Positions 21,501-31,676 of a stretch of DNA of 64,000 bases are shown here, one piece after another (within the stretch, counting starts at the first letter, position 1; each line of letters begins with the position of its first letter). This DNA is from Caenorhabditis remanei. Lineage: Eukaryota; Nematoda; Chromadorea; Rhabditida; Rhabditidae. The notes under the pieces were generated by a model. That model saw only the letters and a list, made by a program, of their open reading frames with translations, had not been told where the DNA came from and searched no databases. The translations under genes and the position numbers were made by a program. The stretch spans positions 12,071,717 to 12,135,716 of the forward strand of contig NC_071330.1 of NCBI RefSeq assembly GCF_010183535.1, in the 5' to 3' direction.

Positions 21501-23510
21501 CAGAGTAGATCGAAACAAAAGATGAGAATTGTTGCATTGGTTCCTTTCAAAAAGGATATGACTTTGATTGAACCGAGTAGTTTTGGAGATGATGGGGAAG
21601 AGATCGAGGATAAAAAACCAGATTTGGTATTCAAATTATATTTTTATGAGCACGGTCTCCCACACAGCGAAAAAGAACTGCAAGAAACGTGAAGTCGATT
21701 TTTTCACGTTTTAATTCAACTCTTTTATTTTTTGCACTGAAAATGCAGTATTTTCAGGTTTTCAGACGCCGCAATCTATGAAAAAGGTTCCATTCATCAG
21801 AATTGTGTAAAATTTAATTGTATATCTAATGAGTCAAAAAACGTGAATTTGGGTCTGAAATTAACTTTTTTGATACAGAAAACCCGATTTTCGGAAAAGT
21901 TGGTATAATTTTGTTTGGCGAAGTTACATTTTCGATTGCAGAAAATGTGCTCGAGGACACTGTTACAAGTTTTAGAAAAATAATTGTTGGCTGAAATGGC
22001 TGAAAATCTCAATTTTTTGAAAATAGGTTTTTCTGCATCAAAAAAGTATATTTCTTATAAAACTACGTTTTTTGGTTCATTCGATTGAGAAATTGATTTT
22101 TCACAATTCTGATGGATGGGATTTTTTTTCATCCATTTCGACGTCTGAAAACCTGAAAATACTGTATTTTCAGTGCAAAAAATTAAAAATGTGAAAAAAA
22201 ATTTTACGTTTCTTGCAGTTCTTTTTCGCAGTATAGGAGACCGTGATGAGTTGATCAATTCCCATGTTTTTCAGCTTCGCCTGGAACAGCAACGTGCTCA
22301 AGTGGACTCTTCTGAATGGCTTCACGAAGGATTCATGCTTGTCGGGCTCCCATTTCGTGAAGAGATTCGCGACGATTTCAAACGGTTTGAAGAGCAACAA
22401 ACAATTCTAACATCTCCACCAACAGAGGGACAAATTGATACAATGAAACAGTTTGTGAAGAAATTAACGATGAGTTACAACCCGAGTTTCTACGAGAATC
22501 CACGTCTTCTCTCGGAAAGATCTGCTCTTTGTTTGGAAGCCACTGGAGAAGAGCTCATCGAGAGAAAGGATACTCTTGGTATGAGTGAACACTTTCTTTT
22601 TTCCAGAGTTGCAACAGTAATTTCAGTACTGAAAAAAAAATTCAATTTTCTTTCGGAAAAAATTCTTAAAGGAGGACGCAACTAATTCCAAATTTAGGAT
22701 TTTTGATATGAATCGATTCATGAAGCCAGGGAAAAGAGATATTTCTCTTAGTGTCATGTCTGAAAATACGTCTGAAACGAATTATGAGACCTCAAAATGC
22801 CAAAAATTGCAGTTTGTTGTGCGATTTTCCAATACATTTCAATATAAATTCTTCTCGAATGGAATTTGTTTTTCAAAAAGAAATTGAACATTCATGAATG
22901 CATTTCACGTTCTTACGAGGAGAATTTCTATTGAAATTTACTGAAAAATTGCACGACGAGAAGCAATTTTTGGCATTTTGAGTTCTTTCAGATATACTTG
23001 AGAAAAAATATGAAAAATTTCCAGAGAAAAATTCTAGTGAAAAAATTTTAATCCGGCCCGAAATTTTGCAAGTTTGCGTTTTTCATATTATTTTCGTTAT
23101 TTTAGAGCCATACTATCAAATTGCAAATCGCCTTCAACGAGTTGGACCACAAATCGAGAAAATTGTTGAAACATTTGGATTGACTGACGAAGTGAAAGAG
23201 GAAAAAGTGAAACCAAAGGCGGAGAGTAGAAAAAGAAAACCAGCAGAAGAGTCAGGAAGTCAGCCGAATGCAAAGAAAGTGATGACTATTCGAGAGTGGA
23301 TTGCAGCTGACCAGGTAACAAATTAAGTGATTCAACTGATCATCTTTTTTTTGAATTCAGATGTCAAAATTCAAGAAAACCGAGCTTCTTGAAATGGCAA
23401 TGGAACACTGCGAAGCACCGAAATCTGCCAATAGAAAAACGAAAGATGATCTGATCGAATTGATTGAAAACTATTTGGATGAGAATCCAACAACCACGTG
23501 GAATATTTGA
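18559..23510 (+). CDS. cku-70: Ku70 homologue (non-homologous end joining)
   Basis: Ten exons: 18559..18777, 18827..18929, 19615..19799, 19847..19981, 20026..20159, 20978..21162, 21208..21626, 22275..22578, 23106..23314, 23361..23510; 680 aa. The N-terminal vWA-like domain starts YTFFVIDGNPAMFETT and has VIYLTNNRNPFG. The Ku core has EKIILDGEQYEF, VIGFVPLNR, MYRALLDRCWARQQAIVCKY and MRIVALVP. The C-terminal SAP domain covers about residues 635-670 (FKKTELLEMAMEHC, KDDLIELIENYL). Ku70 pairs with Ku80 to encircle DNA ends in the nucleus. It is longer than human Ku70 (609 aa). Introns 2, 5 and 8 hold related repeats and intron 7 holds a large inverted repeat. The exon 7 end at 21626 (TTG|GTATTC) is chosen because only it joins exon 8 in phase; the open frame runs on to 21692. 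Confidence 0.85.
18942..19570. repeat. TIR element in cku-70 intron 2
   Basis: About 630 bp with terminal inverted repeats CAGAGTTGCAACGGGCCGGA and GTTGCAACTCTG, flanked on both sides by TTAAATG. Internally foldback-like. Related copies occur in introns 5 and 8. Confidence 0.75.
20193..20953. repeat. Related TIR element in cku-70 intron 5, with nested insert
   Basis: Starts CAGAGTTGCTACGGGC and ends GCCAACTCTG; the internal blocks match the intron 2 copy (AGCCAAGGAAAAG, AATTTCTCTTGGTGTCAT). A second palindrome is nested at 20527-20722. Confidence 0.65.
20527..20722. repeat. Nested palindromic MITE
   Basis: Ends are GGCTCCGGGACATTTCGC and GCGAAATGTCCCGGAGCC. The arms share CCAAAAAATGGAGAATTT and CAAAGCTTTATAGG. 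It interrupts the intron 5 element, so it is the younger insertion. Confidence 0.85.
21650..22260. repeat. Large imperfect inverted repeat across the exon 7 / intron 7 region of cku-70
   Basis: Two arms of about 300 bp, centre near 21950. The left arm includes CACGGTCTCC, GCGAAAAAGAACTGCAAGAA and TTTTTTGCACTGAAAATGCA. The right arm is its complement (TTCTTGCAGTTCTTTTTCGC, GGAGACCGTG). Confidence 0.75.
22605..23075. repeat. Third TIR-related element in cku-70 intron 8
   Basis: Starts CCAGAGTTGCAACAGTAATTTC and contains the same internal blocks as the intron 2 copy (GAATCGATTCATGAAGCCAG, ATTTCTATTGAAATTTACTG). It ends in a diverged GGCCCGAAATTTTGCAAG. Confidence 0.6.
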
Positions 23511-23794
23511 ACTAACTGCATGTTGAATGTATTTTACCCAGTGATTTTTGCCTCCACTTTATTTTTACCTTATCTACTAAATCTACTTTCAAAAAAACTA
23601 CTGGAATCAGATTATTTCTTTAAAGAGTTTTCATGTAATCCAACAGACCTGAAAATTGAAAAAATGGTTGGATATTGGGATATTTATTATTTTGAAGTTT
23701 GAAGTAGTGGGATTTATGATTTCAATAACTAACCTGTGAGGAATTCTTGATTTGTCTAGTGGACGTAAATTATCGTTTTCCCAGATTATTTATG

Positions 23795-23895
23795 AGTATA
23801 CTGGTGATTTAGGGTACAGTATACATAGAAGAATACTCTAGATATCAATAGAGTTATACATAGACATAAAAGTTATTACTGCAGTATACTTTCAA
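23795..23895. repeat. TATAC-rich dispersed repeat, copy 3
   Basis: GAGTATACTGG, ACAGTATACATAG and GCAGTATAC words, between cku-70 and the 3' end of gene 5. Confidence 0.5.
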
Positions 23896-24101
23896 GTCCG
23901 GGATGGTTATTTTTTCTGGACGAAAAATCATTGGGATATTTGGATTGTTAAAAAAAAACAGATTTATTGAAAGAAACTTTCAGATGGAATGATTATTATT
24001 GTTATTACAACAAATGACAGAACGAATAATGGCAAGGAATCAAAAAGTGACAGAGATGGAGGGAGATCAATGAGAAAAACGATGAAAAATTAAAATGATT
24101 T

Positions 24102-24986
24102 TCAGTTGAGAATATCCACATCTTCTTCCTCACTTTCCATTGGAACTTCGGATGGTTGAGCACTGAGAGATGACGATGCCTCCTTCTCCTCCTTCTGAAG
24201 ATTCTTCATGTTTTGTAGGATCTGTTGATACTGCTGATGTATTTGAATAGCCGCAGGATTCATCATGACTGGCATCATTGGAAACTGTGCTGGTGGCAAT
24301 GGGAATTTGAACAAGGGTATTGGTTGGAAAGGAAGAGGAGCTCCAGGAAGAAGGATGTTTGGAAGTCCTGGAGTGAGAACTGGTGGCTGCACTGGAACCT
24401 GATCGACGAGAGGAGGTGTCGGAACGAGTGTTGGAAGTCCGGGAGATGTGGTCGTCGAGATTTGAGCATCCTCCACATTCTCTAACTGTGTGTCGACTTT
24501 CTCATTAACTGGAAGAGTCCGAATGTGTTCCAAAATGGTCTCCACCACGTCGAGCTGCTCCATACCAGATCCATCTCCAAGTTCTTTTCGCTTGATAAAT
24601 TCCCTCAAAGAGTGGATAGCATGGTTCTTCTTATTTCTTCTAATTTGCTCTCTTGTCGCTTTTGCCATCTTTTCCTCTTCTCTTGGCATCTTTCCACCAT
24701 TACATTTCCGACGAGGTTGCACTGGAAACTTGGCCTTCAGATCGTCCCCGTTAAGGATCTCAGCCACGCGCATGAGGACGGCAGGCTGTCTGAAACAAAG
24801 TTCTAGTTTTCGTCAGAAATTTGAATTCAAAACTTACGATGTGAGATCTTCTCTTTTTCCGTATCCTTTTTGGATCAACTCCTGTTTGATACTCTCCGTC
24901 GTCGTTTTGAACGCTTGTGCTCTCCGTTCTTCCGTCAGGCATTTCCTGGATTTCATTTTTTGAACGAGTGGAGAGGTAGACTCCAT
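24102..24986 (-). CDS. REF-1-like double bHLH transcription factor (gene 5)
   Basis: Exons 24986-24838 (149 nt) and 24789-24102; 278 aa, intact. bHLH-1: KSRKCLTEERRAQAFKTTTE then QPAVLMRVAEILNGDDLKAK. bHLH-2: REQIRRNKKNHAIHSLREF and MEQLDVVETILEHIRTLP. The Pro-rich middle is followed by the acidic tail ESEEEDVDILN. With genes 7, 8 and 10 it forms a subgroup marked by a Cys in the first basic region (RKCLTEERRAQAF) and an Asn-His start to helix 1 of bHLH-2. Mirror partner of gene 10 in the inverted duplication. CSL module upstream at 25085-25310. Confidence 0.85.
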
Positions 24987-25084
24987 TTTGATGGTTCAAC
25001 TGAAAATAAGAAAAACTAGAAAGAAAATAAATAAAATAGGAGAAAGACTACGGTAGATCATCAGGAGAAATGGGGAAAGGGGAA

Positions 25085-25310
25085 GAGAGAAAAGGTAGTC
25101 GACCGATCGGGACGACGGATGGATATAAGAATGATTCTGATTCTTGTCCATCCTTTTTCACCTCTTCTCCAAGGGGGCGTGGCCTCTGAGTACCGTGAGA
25201 ACATCAGTCAGATTCCCACGGTTTCTCATTGTCACAGATGGGGAAGAACGCGTGGGAATATACCTGGTTATGGGTGAGCATGGGAACCTGTGGAAGAGAC
25301 ACTCGAGTTG
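25085..25310 (-). promoter_or_regulatory. CSL/LAG-1 upstream module, copy 4 (gene 5)
   Basis: Plus-strand positions: TTCCCAC 25213-25219, GTGGGAA 25252-25258, ATGGGAA 25280-25286; GGGGGCGTGGCC box at about 25173. Minus-strand orientation toward gene 5. Confidence 0.7.
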
Positions 25311-25649
25311 TGTATGTGAGAAAAACGACTGTCTGTGAGAGACTAGGAATCGAGAATAATTCGAGACTGAATGTCTGTGAACTGAAATTGGGAGCCGATG
25401 ATGAAGTGATTAGGTGCTGGTGGCTCTAGGGAAAAAAAGAAAAAAAAAACAAGTTGTCGAAACTAAACATCCTGGTTTTGTTTTTAATTCTGATTCAGAA
25501 TAAAAAAATATCCGCAATTTTATTTTATTGCTATTAAATTGTAAAGTTTTAATAGGAAATTGTGAAACATTTTTATTTTTAAGAATCATATTTGTAAGAC
25601 GAGATGGAGAGATTGAAAAAAAAACGGCAAAACAAAAAAAATGTGATAT
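25311..25649. other. Spacer between the gene 5 promoter and the end of gene 6
   Basis: AT-rich, no coding signal seen. Confidence 0.4.
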
Positions 25650-26524
25650 TCAATTAAGAACGTACAGTTCCTCCTCCTCTGAATCCTCAGCTGGTTGAGC
25701 AATGGCAGATGAAGATGGCTCCTCCACCTCTTCATTTGGAGTCACCTGGTCGGTGTTCAGAAGATTTTTCATTGTCGGAAAAGTCTGTTGATACTGCAAC
25801 TGCTTTTGAAGATTCATCTGCATCATCTGTTGGAATGGATTTACAGTCCTTGGGAAGTTGAGCTTGGGAGCCGGTTGGAAAGGAAGGACGCCTCCGGCTG
25901 GAATGACATCTGGGAGTCCTGGAGTAAGAGACAAGACTGGAGGTTGAGCTGAATCCTAAATAGTGAGTGGTGGAATTGGTACGAGTGCTCGAAGTCCTGG
26001 TGACGTTGTCGTCGACAGTATCATCAACTGAATCGGGTTTGATGTATTTCAAAATAACCTCCACCACGTCTAGCTGCTCCATTCTCTTTGAAGATCCATT
26101 TACAAGTCTTTCCCGAGTGATAAACTCCCTCAGACTATCTAATGCATCGTTTTTCTTATTTTTTCTAATCTGGAATCTTTCTTTATCCATTTCTTTCCTC
26201 ATCCTTCCACCTCCCCACTTACGATGAGATTGCACTGGATACTTCGATTTCAGATCGACTCCATTAAGCATCTCAGCAACGCTCATGAGGACGGCTACTT
26301 GTCTGAAAGAGAAAATAGTTGTAAGCAAGTTTTTGAACATTCTGCACTTTGAAAACTCTCATTTTCCTTGCAAATAAAGTTTAAAAACTTACGATTTCAA
26401 ATCTTCTTCTTTTCCGTATCCTCTTCTGATCAACTCATTTTTGATGTTTTTGAACTGCTGCATTGAATTTTTCTGCTACTAGTTGTTTCCTTGATTTCTC
26501 CAGTGGAGATGAGGTAGGTTCCAT
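25650..26524 (-). pseudogene. REF-1-like double bHLH (gene 6), multiply disrupted
   Basis: Homologue of gene 9. Exon 1 is 26524-26393 (132 nt; gene 9 has 131). One extra base after GCAGTT shifts the frame into a TGA (QKHQK*). Exon 2 starts at 26302 and is open through bHLH-2 (RFQIRKNKKNDALDSLREF, MEQLDVVEVILKYIKP). After DDTVD a deletion shifts the frame. In the original frame there is also a TAG where gene 9 has CAG (near 25958). The rest is still recognisable down to EEELYVLN at 25650. Together the lesions argue for a pseudogene rather than a single sequencing error. Like gene 9 it lacks about six codons in the basic region of bHLH-1. It has no CSL module. Confidence 0.8.
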
Positions 26525-26599
26525 TTTGATGATTCAACTGAAAACAAGAAAAATTAGAAAGAAAATAAAGAAAACAGGAGAAATTATGAAAAGTAAAGA

Positions 26600-26690
26600 A
26601 AAGTAGACGACCGATCGAGACAACGAATGGATACAAGAACGATTCTGATTCTTGTCCATCCTCTCCACACTTTTTAAAAGTGTCGAGGAC
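26600..26690 (-). promoter_or_regulatory. Truncated upstream module of gene 6, CSL sites missing
   Basis: Keeps GTAGACGACCGATCGAGAC and GATTCTGATTCTTGTCCATCC but stops at CTCTCCACAC. The box and the CSL sites beyond are replaced by other sequence and a TATAC-rich repeat. Confidence 0.55.
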
Positions 26691-26699
26691 TCTGTAGAG

Positions 26700-26835
26700 G
26701 TCTATATTTACGAATATACTCAATGGTATACTGTAGATTTCAGATACGGTATACATATAAGTATACTCTAGATCTATCTCACTATCAGGATAGAAACCAT
26801 ACAGTCATCAAAATTATTTCTACAGTATACCGATT
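26700..26835. repeat. TATAC-rich dispersed repeat, copy 4
   Basis: ATATACTCAATGGTATACTG, GGTATACATATAAGTATACT and CTACAGTATACC words. Absent from the matching interval between genes 8 and 9. Confidence 0.55.
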
Positions 26836-27103
26836 ACTAAATTCTAAAGAGCTAAAGGAAGATGTAGTGTAAATTCTGATTGTGATGATTATCAAATCCG
26901 ATAATTTTTTTCTGAACGAAGTCTTCAATAAATACAAAATGTTTGAAAAAAAAACTGATTTATCGAAAGAAACTTTCAGATGGAGAGAAGTTATTGTTAT
27001 TACAACAAATGACAGAATTAACAATGGTAAGGAAGAAAAAAATGACAGAACGAGAGATTATTAGAGAAAAAGAGATGAGAATAATAAAATGAGAGAGTTA
27101 TTT

Positions 27104-28042
27104 TCAGTTGAGAAGATCCACATCTTCTTCCTCACTTTCCATTGGAACTTCAGTTGACAGAGCACTGGGAGCTGAAGATGACTTTTCCTCCTCATTGTTT
27201 CCCGTATTCTGATTCATGTTTTGGAGGATCTTCTGATACTTCAGCTTCAATTGAATAGCCGCGGGATTCATCATCACTGGCATCATTCGAAACGGAGTTG
27301 GTGGCAGTGAGAAGTTGAACATGGGCATTGTTTGGAAAGGGAGTCCATTTTGAAGTATGTTTGGAAGTCCTGGAGTGAGAACTGGTGGCTGCACTGTATC
27401 CAGATTTGCGATTGGCGGTGTCGGAACGAGTGTTGGAAATCCGGGAGATGTCGTCGCCGAGTGCTGAGCATCCTCCACATTCTCTAACTGGGCGTCAACT
27501 TTCTCATTGATTGGAAGAGTTTTGATGTGTTCCAAAATGGTCTCCACCACGTCGAGCTGCTCCATACCAGATCCATCTCCAAGTTCTTTTCGATTGATAA
27601 ATTCTCTCAAAGAGTGGATAGCATGGTTCTTCTTATTTCTTCTAATTTGCTCTCTTGTCGCTTTTGCCATCTTTTCCTCTTCTCTTGGCATCTTTCCACC
27701 ATTACATTTCCGACGAGGTTGCACTGGAAACTTGGCCTTCAGATCGTCCCTGTTGAGGATCTCAGCCACGCGCATGAGGACGGCAGGCTGTCTGAAAAGA
27801 TGAAAAACAATGAATACACAAGAAAAAACTTTTTAATAAGCTCTCAATGTCAAAAACTTTGGTTTTTGTGAGAAATTAAAATTCAAAACTTACGATGTGA
27901 GATCTTCTCTTTTTCCGTATCCTTTTTGGATCAACTCCTGTTTGATACTCTCCGTTGTCGCTTTAAACGCTTGTGCTCTCCGTTCTTCCGTCAGGCATTT
28001 CCTCGATTTGATTTTTTGAATGAGTGGAGAGGTAGACTCCAT
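27104..28042 (-). CDS. REF-1-like double bHLH transcription factor (gene 7)
   Basis: Exons 28042-27894 (149 nt) and 27791-27104; 278 aa, intact. It starts MESTSPLIQKIKSRKCLTEE. bHLH-2: REQIRRNKKNHAIHSLREF and MEQLDVVETILEHIKTLP. Tail: ESEEEDVDLLN. Very close to genes 5, 8 and 10, and the mirror partner of gene 8 across the central foldback. Expected to be a nuclear, Notch-responsive repressor by family and by its intact CSL module at 28140-28375. Confidence 0.85.
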
Positions 28043-28139
28043 GTTGATGATTCAACTGAAAATAGGCAAAACTAGAAAGATAATAAAGAAAATAAGAGAA
28101 AGATTACGGTAGAACATCAGGAGAAACAGGGAAAGCAAA

Positions 28140-28375
28140 GAGAGAAAAAGTAGACGACCGATCGGGACGACGGATGGATATAAGAATGATTCTGATTCTT
28201 GTCCATCCTTTTCACCTCTTCTCCAAGGGGGCGTGGCCTCTGAGTACCGTGAGAACATCAGTCAGATTCCCACGGTTGCTCATTGTCACAGATGGGGAAG
28301 AACGAGTGGGAATATACCTGGTTATGGGTGAGCATGGGAACCCGTGGAAGAGAGACACTCGAGTTGTGTATGTGA
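28140..28375 (-). promoter_or_regulatory. CSL/LAG-1 upstream module, copy 5 (gene 7)
   Basis: Plus-strand positions: TTCCCAC 28267-28273, GTGGGAA 28306-28312, ATGGGAA 28334-28340; GGGGGCGTGGCC box at about 28228. The middle site keeps its core although its flank is GAGTGGG, not GCGTGGG. Confidence 0.7.
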
Positions 28376-28904
28376 GAAAACAAACCAGTGAAACCTGGGA
28401 GAAAACAAGAGTGTAAGAGGCAGGGAATAGAGAAAGAGCAGAGACTGAATATCTGTGAACTGATGAAGTGTTTAGGTTTTGGTTGTATTTGGAAGGTGGA
28501 TCAATCAACAAGTAAAAAATATGCATCTGTTATCTAAAGTAGTACAGAATTGGCTATTAACAATGACCACTTGCAGTTTTCAGTTAAAAATGGTCAACTT
28601 TTATCAAGTGTCACAGTCTCCCTGATTGTCTCACAACCCTGATTGTCTCACATGTTAAGTTTTTATGGACTGTATAGATCAAGCATGGAGCTTTGTTTTT
28701 GTAGTTGACAACTTTTTTGTATTAGTATTCCCTAACACGTTACAGTCCATCAATATAAACACCTCGAAAATCTGACTTTTTAGCACTGGAAAGATGGAGT
28801 GATTGCGATAAATTGAGGAAAACGGATGAGTTGGAGAGTTTGGCAAAGATGTCTTTGAACTAGGAGTTTGGTAAAATCTATGCAACCGAAATTGGAGTGA
28901 ACAC
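28376..28904. other. Spacer between gene 7 promoter and the foldback element
   Basis: No gene recognised. A dispersed block at about 28675-28720 (CATGGAGCTTTGTTTTTGTA, GTTGACAACTTTTTTGTATT) is shared with 9960-10135 and 30930-30985. Confidence 0.4.
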
Positions 28905-30508
28905 AACATACATACACTGCTCCACATAATGATACGATCAGCACTCAAAAATTCGAGAACATCAAATTTTTCGAAATTTTCAAAAATCGTGAAATGTACA
29001 AATACCATATCCAGTAAGTCCATAAAAGTAAAGGGTATCAAAATTTTGAGATGTTGGAGCCATACGAGAAAAATCGAATTTTGTGAAAATCGCTGTTTTT
29101 CAATTCCACATAATGATACGATCAGCTGACAGAAGTTGACTGAAACCGTCCAAACTTATGTAAAAGTAATCTTTTAGTCGATTTTCAGATCAAAAAAGCA
29201 TTCTAAAACTCAAATTCTGTGAAAATTTCAAGCTCGTCCATTTTTTAATGAGCAGGTGTCAAACTCGGATTTGTGATGCATTAAATAACAGGATTGACAG
29301 TTTTGAGCTCATGAAAATGATTTTTTCCTAAAACACTCAGAAATTCAGATAGACAGTGAATTTTTACACATCTGACATCAAGTTTCTACTTCTGTCGCGT
29401 TTTTAAAGAAAGTGAGAACTGATTTCAGGATGACAAGTTAACACCAGGGAGGGGAAGAAGGTGACGTTTGGGTTCGTGCGGGCCTTTAACTCGAATTTTG
29501 TGTTTGATCTCTCTATGAAACTGACCAAGAATGAAACTTTAATTATTTATTTAGTCAGAAAAGGTGAGTGGAATGTTTAGGGAACAAGTAATTGAACATT
29601 CATTCATTCACACACTTAATTAAAATAACTTCCAAAGAATCCCTGGATGATTGACTGTTTATGAGGCAAGACAGTTAGAGGACAACTTTCCATTTTTTTA
29701 AATAAACTTTTAACAGTCAAAAAACTTTCAGAAACGCCTAGTTTTCTTTTGAAACTTCAAAAATCACTCGAAACAAAATCTCGTAGTGTCCGGATAAATT
29801 TCAAATTTGTTCTAATCGTTTGGGTGAAATCTCTAGTCTTCCCGAATTGAATTACTTGTAAATAAATGATTAAAGTTTAATTCTTGGTCAGTTTCATAGA
29901 GAGGTCAAACATAAAATTCGAGTTAAAAGCCCACACGAACCCAAACGTCACCTTCTTCCCCTCCCTGGTGTTAACTTGTCATCCTGAAATCAGTTCTCAC
30001 TTTCTTTAAAAACGCGAGAGAAGTAGAAACTTGATGTCAGATGTGTAAAAATTCACTGTCTATCTGAATTTTTAAGCGTTTTAGAAAAAAATAATTTTCA
30101 TGAGCTCAAAACTGTCAATTCTGTCATTTAATGCATCACAAATCCGAATTTGACACCTGCTCATTAAAAAATGGACGAGCTTGAAATTTTCACAGAATTT
30201 GAGTTTTAGAATGCTTGTTTGATCTGAAAATCGACTAAAAGATTACTTTTACATAAGTTTGGACGGTTTCAGTCAACTTCTGACAGCTGATCGTATCATT
30301 ATGTGGAACTGAAAAACAGCGATTTTCACAAAATTGAATTTTTCTCGTATGGCTCCAATTTCTCAAAATTTTGATACCCCTTACTTTTATGGACTTACTG
30401 GATATGGTATTTGTACGTTTCACGATTTTTGAAAATTTCGAAAAATTTGATGTTGTCGAACATTTGAGTGCTGATCGTATCATTATGTGGAGCAGTGTAT
30501 ATATGTAC
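28905..30508. repeat. 1.6-kb near-perfect foldback (palindromic) element
   Basis: Two arms of nearly 800 bp. The outer ends are CATACACTGCTCCACATAAT and ATTATGTGGAGCAGTGTATA; inner arms share GGGAGGGGAAGAAGGTGACG and its complement, meeting near 29700. CCACATAATGATACGATCAG occurs twice in each arm. No transposase-like frame seen. Confidence 0.85.
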
Positions 30509-31345
30509 AAGCTACAGATGTGTGTACTTGAACATCCTGAATTCATAAAAGTTCGACCAGGAAATCAGTTGTTGAGAAAAAGATATATGAGAATATTGTT
30601 GAAAAGATTGGAAAAGTGTTGATAAAGAATTGGACAGGCCAAAAAAAATCATACCGTAAAAACGGAAATAGAGGCGCACCTAGCAGTGCCTGTTCGCCGT
30701 GGTATATCTCGGTCCCCAAAGAAAATATCAGAAAGCTGCTAACTGACAAAATGTAGCTTGATATCCATAGAATATTTCTTCAGTTCAAAAAAATTTCATA
30801 TCTTTAAAAACAGACGAGATAGGATGCTCTAAACTCTTGCTAGCGGGTACGCCTCGACTCACTAGGAAAGGATCCCGATTCAAGATGGAGTTACAGGTCG
30901 ATCGAGTAGTTTTTAATGGATCATTCAGATCAAAAACTCCATTTTTGTAGTTCACAACTATTGTGTATGGATACTCCCTAGAGAGTTATTGTTGAATTAG
31001 GTGTACAACTTAAAATTGAACAAATTTGCACTGAAATGAGGCGAATTCAAAAATTCTTCACTTTATCGATATGCCACTTGCTAGGGATACACTCTCGTCA
31101 AACATTTCAATCCTTTTCTGCCAAAACACAATAAAATTAAAATTATTATCCAACTTCACAGCCTGAATTCCGATTTGAACCTTTTTTTTAGGTTTCGATT
31201 CTTTTTCTACCTTCGTTTTGTTCTTTATTCCGAAAACTTTTTAATCATCAGCTCGCTACTCCTCTCTCAAAAATCTGTCTTAAAAATCTGACCGATGATT
31301 TTCTATTCCCAGTCTCTCTCACACTCTCATTTTCTCATTTTCTCA
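30509..31345. other. Spacer between the foldback element and gene 8 promoter
   Basis: No gene recognised. Contains the dispersed TTTTTGTAGTTCACAACTAT block near 30940 and CT-rich sequence leading to the upstream module. Confidence 0.4.
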
Positions 31346-31349
31346 CAGT

Positions 31350-31580
31350 TCATACACAACTCGAGTGTCTCTTCCACGGATTCCCATGCTCACCCATAAC
31401 CAGGTATATTCCCACGCGTTCTTCCCCATCTGTGACAATGAGAAACCGTGGGAATCTGACTGATGTTCTCACGGTACTCAGAGGCCACGCCCCCTTGGAG
31501 AAGAGGTGAAGAGGATGGACAAGAATCAGAATCATTCTTATATCCATCCGTCGTCCCGATCGGTCGACTACCTTTTCTCT
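31350..31580 (+). promoter_or_regulatory. CSL/LAG-1 upstream module, copy 6 (gene 8)
   Basis: TTCCCAT 31381-31387, TTCCCAC 31409-31415, GTGGGAA 31448-31454, GGCCACGCCCCCTTGG box at about 31483. All intact. Confidence 0.7.
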
Positions 31581-31676
31581 CTTCCCCTCTTTCCATTTCA
31601 ACTGATGTTCTACCGTAATCTTTCTCCCGTTTTCTCTATTTTTTCTTATTTTGCTCAATTCAGCTGAACGCTCAAA

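Noticed and set aside
52..28258. Recurring open frames in the upstream modules on both strands (for example FSRYSEATPPWRRG and RENISQIPTVSHCHRWGR)
   Set aside because: They appear because the promoter module is repeated. They have no splice context, lie upstream of the bHLH start codons, and both strands are equally open.
28679..30622. Minus- and plus-strand frames sharing NFSKFSKIVK-type residues in the foldback
   Set aside because: The two frames are the two arms of the palindrome read on opposite strands; no start, splice or homology support.
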